Source: Subtercola sp. (GTDB lineage: Bacteria > Actinomycetota > Actinomycetes > Actinomycetales > Microbacteriaceae). From it: a DNA stretch of 47,378 bases. The notes beneath the pieces are model-generated. The model did not search any database, had not been told where the DNA came from, and worked only from the letters and a program-made list of their open reading frames with translations. The stretch is taken from NCBI GenBank assembly GCA_025463765.1, contig JAODBC010000063.1, positions 1-47,378 on the forward strand, written 5' to 3'. Each line of letters begins with the position of its first letter. Position 1 is the first letter of the stretch. Of the stretch, positions 43,490-47,378 are shown piece after piece. The position numbers and the translations under genes were made by a program.

Positions 43490-43927
43490 CTAGCGCGACG
43501 CCCTCACCGACTTCAGAGCGCCCGTCGACCACAGAGCCCACAACACGAGCAGGGGCTGAAACACGAGACGCACGGCCCTCGCACGGTCGGAGTTCAGGCC
43601 GAACGCGGCGGTGTGAGTGACGAGCTGCGAGATATTGCCCGGAAAGACGGCGACGAAGAAGGCGGCAACCACCCAGCCGACAGTGACGCGCTGCTTGGGC
43701 AGGGCGATGAGCGCCGCGCCGAGCGCTATCTCCACGACTCCAGATGCAACGACCACCGTGTCTGCCGGCACTGGCACCCACGGGGGCACCTGCGCCTGGA
43801 ACTCCTGCCGGGCACGCGTGAGGTGGCTGATACCGGCGAACGCGAGGGCGCTGCCGAGCAGCAGCCGACCCACGGTGTGAGGCGCCGACACGGGGGTGTG
43901 CGAGAGGAGTGCGCGAAGTGTGCTCAT
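43490..43927 (-). CDS. DoxX family membrane protein
   Basis: A 145-residue protein with four hydrophobic helices (VGRLLLGSALAFAGISHL near residue 18, VVVASGVVEIALGAALIAL, VTVGWVVAAFFVAVFPG, and LVFQPLLVLWALW at the end). The arrangement and the GNISQ motif after helix 3 are typical of DoxX-like proteins. GGAGC lies directly before the ATG. Function is usually not known beyond possible quinone or redox links, which would fit the neighbouring oxidoreductases. Confidence 0.83.
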   Translation of the reverse strand: MSTLRALLSHTPVSAPHTVGRLLLGSALAFAGISHLTRARQEFQAQVPPWVPVPADTVVVASGVVEIALGAALIALPKQRVTVGWVVAAFFVAVFPGNISQLVTHTAAFGLNSDRARAVRLVFQPLLVLWALWSTGALKSVRASR

Positions 43928-44034
43928 GCTCCATTGTCGCTCCCCCCAGAAAATCTGGGGGCCGGCGTCACGAAATGCCCTTCCCTGTGTCTGCCTGAGT
44001 GAAGGGGGCACATCTCCTTCGTCAGGGGGAGAGG

Positions 44035-44292
44035 ATGACTGTGGCCAGACGACCACCGATCACGACATTCACGGCGGTACTTTCGTACCCGGGCGAGCCG
44101 GCCCGGTTCTTCAGGGCGGAGCTCACCCGATCGAAGCGTCCACCCGCCATGCTCGAGTTGCCGTCGTTCGTCGACCCGTCGGGCCGGCTCGACACGTTCA
44201 TCCTCGTCAGTTCGCTGTCGTGGCCCACGGTGGCGATCTACACCCTGTCGGATGCAGCAGCGATGAGCAGCGATCCCCCCGCGGGCCCATAG
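44035..44292 (+). CDS. Hypothetical small protein upstream of the zinc-ribbon peptidase
   Basis: An 85-residue protein with alternating hydrophobic strands (ITTFTAVLSYPG, DTFILVSSLSWPTVAIYTL) and no recognised motif. GGGGGAGAGG before ATG 44035 is a good ribosome site. It ends nine bases before the metallopeptidase GTG, so the two are probably one operon. It could be a small beta protein; an alternative earlier start exists at 43999. Confidence 0.55.
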   Translation: MTVARRPPITTFTAVLSYPGEPARFFRAELTRSKRPPAMLELPSFVDPSGRLDTFILVSSLSWPTVAIYTLSDAAAMSSDPPAGP

Positions 44293-44301
44293 GGTGGGAG
44301 C

Positions 44302-45342
44302 GTGCGCAATTTCAGTTGCGAGACCTGCGGGGCTCTCGTGTTCTTCGAAGACATGGTCTGCAGCACGTGCGATTCGATGCTCGGCTTTCGGCCCGACGAA
44401 CGCGAGGTCGTCACCCTGCATGATGGTGCCTCGCCCTCCGCTCACGGCAGGTGGCTGACCTGCGTCAACCGCCCATGGGGCTGCAACTGGCTGGTGCACG
44501 AAGACGCCGGCAGCGGGGAGTGCCAGTCGTGCCGCATCACCCGTGAGCGGCCGGCCAACGCCGATACGATCGCGCTCGAACAGCTGGGCCGGGCAGGCTA
44601 CCCGAAACGCCGCCTGTTGTTCCAGCTCTACGATCTGCGACTGCCGGTCATCCCGTACTACGAAGTCGCGACGCACGGCCTCGCCTTCGATCTGCTGTCG
44701 TCTGCAACCGGTGAGCGGGTGATCACCGGGCACCTCGACGGAGTGATCACGCTCGACCTCGAAGAGGTGAACGATCCGTATCGCGAGGGTCTGCGCATCG
44801 CGCTCAACGAGCCCTATCGCACGATGCTCGGCCACTTCCGCCACGAGATCGGCCACTACTACTGGCAGCTCATCGTCTTCGGAACGTCGCGTATCGACGG
44901 CTTTCGTGAGTTGTTCGGCGACGAACAGGCAAGCTACCAAGACGCCATCCGGCGTCACTACAGCACGGGAGCCCCGGCGGGCTGGGGCGAGCACTTCATC
45001 TCCGAGTACGCCACCATGCACCCGTGGGAGGATTTCGCCGAGTGCTTCGCGCACTATCTGCACATGCGCGACACCCTTCAGACGGCGGCGGCGACGGGCC
45101 TCGAAGTCGACGGAACAGAGACGAATCGGGCGCTCGGCGATGGGCTCCTGCAACCCCGCCTCGACTACACGGGCGCCGACTTCGCCGAGATCCTCACGAC
45201 GTGGAACGTGTTCACCGTTGCGTTCAACGAGATCAACCGCTCGATGGGCATGCGCGACATCTACCCGTTCACCCTGTCACCGGCGGTCATCACCAAGCTC
45301 GCATGGGTGCACCAGCTGGTTCAGGATGCCCGGCTGCCGTAG
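44302..45342 (+). CDS. Zinc-ribbon putative zinc-binding metallopeptidase (Peptidase_Mx type)
   Basis: A 346-residue protein. The N-terminal part has paired cysteines (FSCETCGALVFFEDMVCSTCDS at residues 4-25; later CVNRPWGC and GECQSC up to about residue 77), giving two zinc-ribbon-like sites. The catalytic-type motif is FRHEIGHYYWQLIV near residue 178 (HExxH), with WEDFAECFAHYLHM near residue 240 likely giving the third ligand. No signal peptide, so cytosolic. The family is predicted to be a metallopeptidase but its substrate is unknown. The 85-residue ORF upstream is probably cotranscribed. Confidence 0.85.
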   Translation: MRNFSCETCGALVFFEDMVCSTCDSMLGFRPDEREVVTLHDGASPSAHGRWLTCVNRPWGCNWLVHEDAGSGECQSCRITRERPANADTIALEQLGRAGYPKRRLLFQLYDLRLPVIPYYEVATHGLAFDLLSSATGERVITGHLDGVITLDLEEVNDPYREGLRIALNEPYRTMLGHFRHEIGHYYWQLIVFGTSRIDGFRELFGDEQASYQDAIRRHYSTGAPAGWGEHFISEYATMHPWEDFAECFAHYLHMRDTLQTAAATGLEVDGTETNRALGDGLLQPRLDYTGADFAEILTTWNVFTVAFNEINRSMGMRDIYPFTLSPAVITKLAWVHQLVQDARLP

Positions 45343-45388
45343 CCCGGAACCCAGGCGCCGTGATTCCTCCAGGAGGAGCGCCCGCTGC

Positions 45389-46423
45389 TCAAGCCGGGAG
45401 CGGTGTGACACCCGCCGGCAGAATCGCCGGAGCCGACGCGAAGAGGTTCAGCCCCAGCAGGTCGGAGAGGAACTTCGATGCGAGCTGCCCGCGCACGCTG
45501 TTGCCCGCTTCGTCGAGCGGGGGAGAGTATGTCGCAACTCCACCTTTGCCGGGTGCGATGGTGATGATGCCGCCGCTCACACCGCTCTTGCCGGGCAGGC
45601 CGATGTCGTACATCCACTCGCCCGACTGCTCGTAGAGCCCGGCCGTCGCGAGTACCGCGAGCACGCGTTTGCAGGTGTCGGCGCTGACGACCCGAACGCC
45701 GGTGACGGGGTTCACGCCGCCGTCGGCCAGCGTGGCACCCATCACCGCGAGGTCGGTCACCGTCACGTCGATCGAGCACTGTTTCGTGTACACATCTGTC
45801 GCATCGAGCGGGTCGAAGTACAGCCGGCCGTAGCTCTCGAGCAGTCGGGCGACACCCTGATTGCGCATGTTGTTCGCGGCCTCTGAGGCATAGACGTCTT
45901 CGTCGATCGAAAGCTGTCGCCCGGCGAACCGCGAGAGTCCGGCGAGCACGTGCTGCCACTTCTCGTCTGCGGTCGCGCCGGGAATCAGGCTGGTCGTCGC
46001 GATCGCGCCCGCGTTGACCAGCGGATTCATCGTTCGGTCGTCATTCAGCTCAATGGCCATGATCGAGTTGAACGGCAAGCCCGTGGCATTGACGCCGATG
46101 CGTTTGCGAACCTCGTCGTGCCCGAGAGCGTCGCAGACCAGCGCGAATACGAACGGTTTCGACACACTCTGAATCGAGAACGTCGCGTCAGAGTCGCCCA
46201 CGGCGAAGGTGCGCCCGCGCACGCCGGCGACGGCGAGACCGAAGAGGTCTGGCGAGGCGGCCGCGAGGGCCGGAATGTAGTCGGCGACGTGCCCATCGGT
46301 GACCGTGCGATAGCGCTCGTGCGCTTCGGTGAGCAACAGGCGCACCCGCTCACCAGAGGGCAGGTCTCCAGTGGAGATGACCGGTTCGTGGTCTTTTTCG
46401 TCGTCGCTCAGGTCGGCATGCAC
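45389..46423 (-). CDS. glsA: Glutaminase
   Basis: A 344-residue serine-dependent glutaminase, turning glutamine into glutamate and ammonia. The active-site S-x-x-K is in FSIQSVSKPFVFAL near residue 85, NPLVNAGAIATTSLI near residue 133 and YASEAANNMRNQGVA are substrate-binding segments, and GIGLPGKSGVSGG-like sequence (IGLPGKSGVSGGI) lies near residue 275. Start at ATG 46423; the permease gene ends 24 bases upstream. Confidence 0.94.
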   Translation of the reverse strand: MHADLSDDEKDHEPVISTGDLPSGERVRLLLTEAHERYRTVTDGHVADYIPALAAASPDLFGLAVAGVRGRTFAVGDSDATFSIQSVSKPFVFALVCDALGHDEVRKRIGVNATGLPFNSIMAIELNDDRTMNPLVNAGAIATTSLIPGATADEKWQHVLAGLSRFAGRQLSIDEDVYASEAANNMRNQGVARLLESYGRLYFDPLDATDVYTKQCSIDVTVTDLAVMGATLADGGVNPVTGVRVVSADTCKRVLAVLATAGLYEQSGEWMYDIGLPGKSGVSGGIITIAPGKGGVATYSPPLDEAGNSVRGQLASKFLSDLLGLNLFASAPAILPAGVTPLPA

Positions 46424-46447
46424 GGCGTCAGCCTACTGCGCCAGAAC

Positions 46448-47378
46448 CTACTCGTACCGAAGCGCGTCGATGGCGTTCTGACGGGCCGCCCTGCGCGCGG
46501 GCAGAGTGCCGGCCAGAAACGCGATCAGCATCACGACGACGATGATCGTCACGATCGACACCGGCGAGAACTCCAGCAGGTGCAGCCCGGGCAGGCCCGA
46601 GAGCAGTCGCCGTGAGAGCACCCTGCTGATCACCGAACCGACAACGATGGCGACCCCGGCGCCGATCGCACTGCCGAGGAACCCGATGAACACTGCTTCG
46701 GCGCTGAACAGCCCGAAGATCTTGCGGCCGCTCATGCCCATCGCCTTCATCAGGCCGATCTCTCGGGTGCGCTCCTGAACGCTCATCAGCAGAGTGTTGA
46801 TGATGCCGAAGCCGGCGGCGATCAGGGCGATCACGGCGAATGCGTCGAGCACGCCGATGATGCCGTTGATCACCGTCTCGAAGGTTCCGATCTGGTCGGC
46901 CACGGTGAGCGCCGTGTAGCCCTGGGTCTTCAGGGCATCCTTGATCGACTGGATCTGTTGCGAACCCGAATTCGGGTCGATGTGCGCGATGGCCCGGTTG
47001 TACCCGGTCACCGTCGTGGTCGGCTTGCCGGTCGACTGCAGTTCGTGCAGCTGGGTGGTGCCGTACTGGTTGAGCCCGACGCCACCGCCGAGCAGGGTGG
47101 TGTTCTGTACGCCGACGACGGTCGCGGTGACCTGATGCTGGGTACCGGCGTAGTCGGTGATGCCGATGGTCACAGGCTGACCTACTGCGCTCTGTGCATC
47201 GGCGAACCCGAGCGGTGTCACGTAGTCCAGCGGCAGCATGACTTCGATCACCGAGTCGGTCGACGACAGTTGTGCTCCTGACGCCAGGTCGGCCTTGGTG
47301 AACGCCGAGGTCGTGTTCACGGTCATCACGTATTTGTCAGAGCCGCCGAACTGCACGTAGTCTGGCGTCACCGTGACG
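46448..47378 (-). CDS. FtsX/MacB-type ABC transporter permease, C-terminal part
   Basis: The frame is open to the right edge of the window, so the N-terminal part is missing. What is visible (about 310 residues) is an extracytoplasmic MacB periplasmic-core-like domain, then the FtsX domain: a helix near INGIIGVLDAFAVIALIAAG, the loop MSVQERTREIGLMKAMGMSGRKIF, and two more helices, ending LPARRAARQNAIDALRYE. Such permeases pair with an ATPase for lipoprotein or peptide export; the ATPase would be outside the window. Confidence 0.9.
   Translation of the reverse strand, partial: VTVTPDYVQFGGSDKYVMTVNTTSAFTKADLASGAQLSSTDSVIEVMLPLDYVTPLGFADAQSAVGQPVTIGITDYAGTQHQVTATVVGVQNTTLLGGGVGLNQYGTTQLHELQSTGKPTTTVTGYNRAIAHIDPNSGSQQIQSIKDALKTQGYTALTVADQIGTFETVINGIIGVLDAFAVIALIAAGFGIINTLLMSVQERTREIGLMKAMGMSGRKIFGLFSAEAVFIGFLGSAIGAGVAIVVGSVISRVLSRRLLSGLPGLHLLEFSPVSIVTIIVVVMLIAFLAGTLPARRAARQNAIDALRYE

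Overview
The window is high-GC bacterial DNA from an actinobacterium, most likely a member of the Microbacteriaceae (Micrococcales). This is inferred from gene content and order: pnp - M16 peptidase - dapB; leuA - recO - uppS - dusB - dgt - dnaG; aceE divergent from an AhpE-type peroxiredoxin; a PucR-type FasR-like regulator followed by fabD-fabH-acpP-fabF; and a DUF3145 gene. Many starts are GTG or TTG. The stretch reads as an ordinary chromosomal core with small accessory patches. No phage, transposase, integrase or CRISPR array was seen.

Layout. 1-600: the 3' end of pnp, broken by an in-frame TAA inside the S1 domain, then a long stem-loop. 816-5727: MDR oxidoreductase, M16 protease, histidine phosphatase, GNAT, dapB and a TPR membrane protein, all rightward. 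5741-7788: leftward TIGR01777 epimerase and a thioredoxin/DUF4395 pair. 7896-11860: a membrane esterase translationally coupled to an MprF-like aminoacyl-phosphatidylglycerol synthase. 11873-15518: a leucine leader peptide, leuA, recO and uppS. 15515-21681: YbaK (leftward), a DsbA-family protein, a small coupled ORF, dusB, dgt and dnaG. 21851-26060: an orphan ABC ATPase, tRNA-Asn, an azlC relic, def, a DMT transporter and a GT4 glycosyltransferase. 26167-30081: a membrane-anchored HExxH protein, a CAT-anticodon tRNA, an alpha/beta hydrolase, a septum-formation lipoprotein and a PadR regulator. 30304-38676: DUF3145, then the leftward fatty-acid block (fabF, acpP, fabH, fabD, FasR-like regulator) and aceE, which supplies its acetyl-CoA. 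38876-43927: AhpE, tRNA-Val and a small redox patch (LLM monooxygenase, quinone reductase divergent from an HxlR regulator, MhuD/IsdG-like monooxygenase, DoxX). 44035-47378: a zinc-ribbon metallopeptidase, glutaminase and the C-terminal part of an FtsX/MacB-type permease that runs off the right edge.

The most notable signals are: a leucine-codon leader peptide and hairpin before leuA; the pnp nonsense codon; a probable azlC remnant beside tRNA-Asn; imperfect tandem repeats at several gene ends, two of them copying the sequence around a stop codon; a hairpin that buries the recO start; an intrinsic terminator between acpP and fabF; a perfect palindrome on the -35 box of the 27764 hydrolase gene; and clear enrichment of the octamer GGGCATCC/GGATGCCC. 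All functions are inferred from reading motifs; no database search was run.
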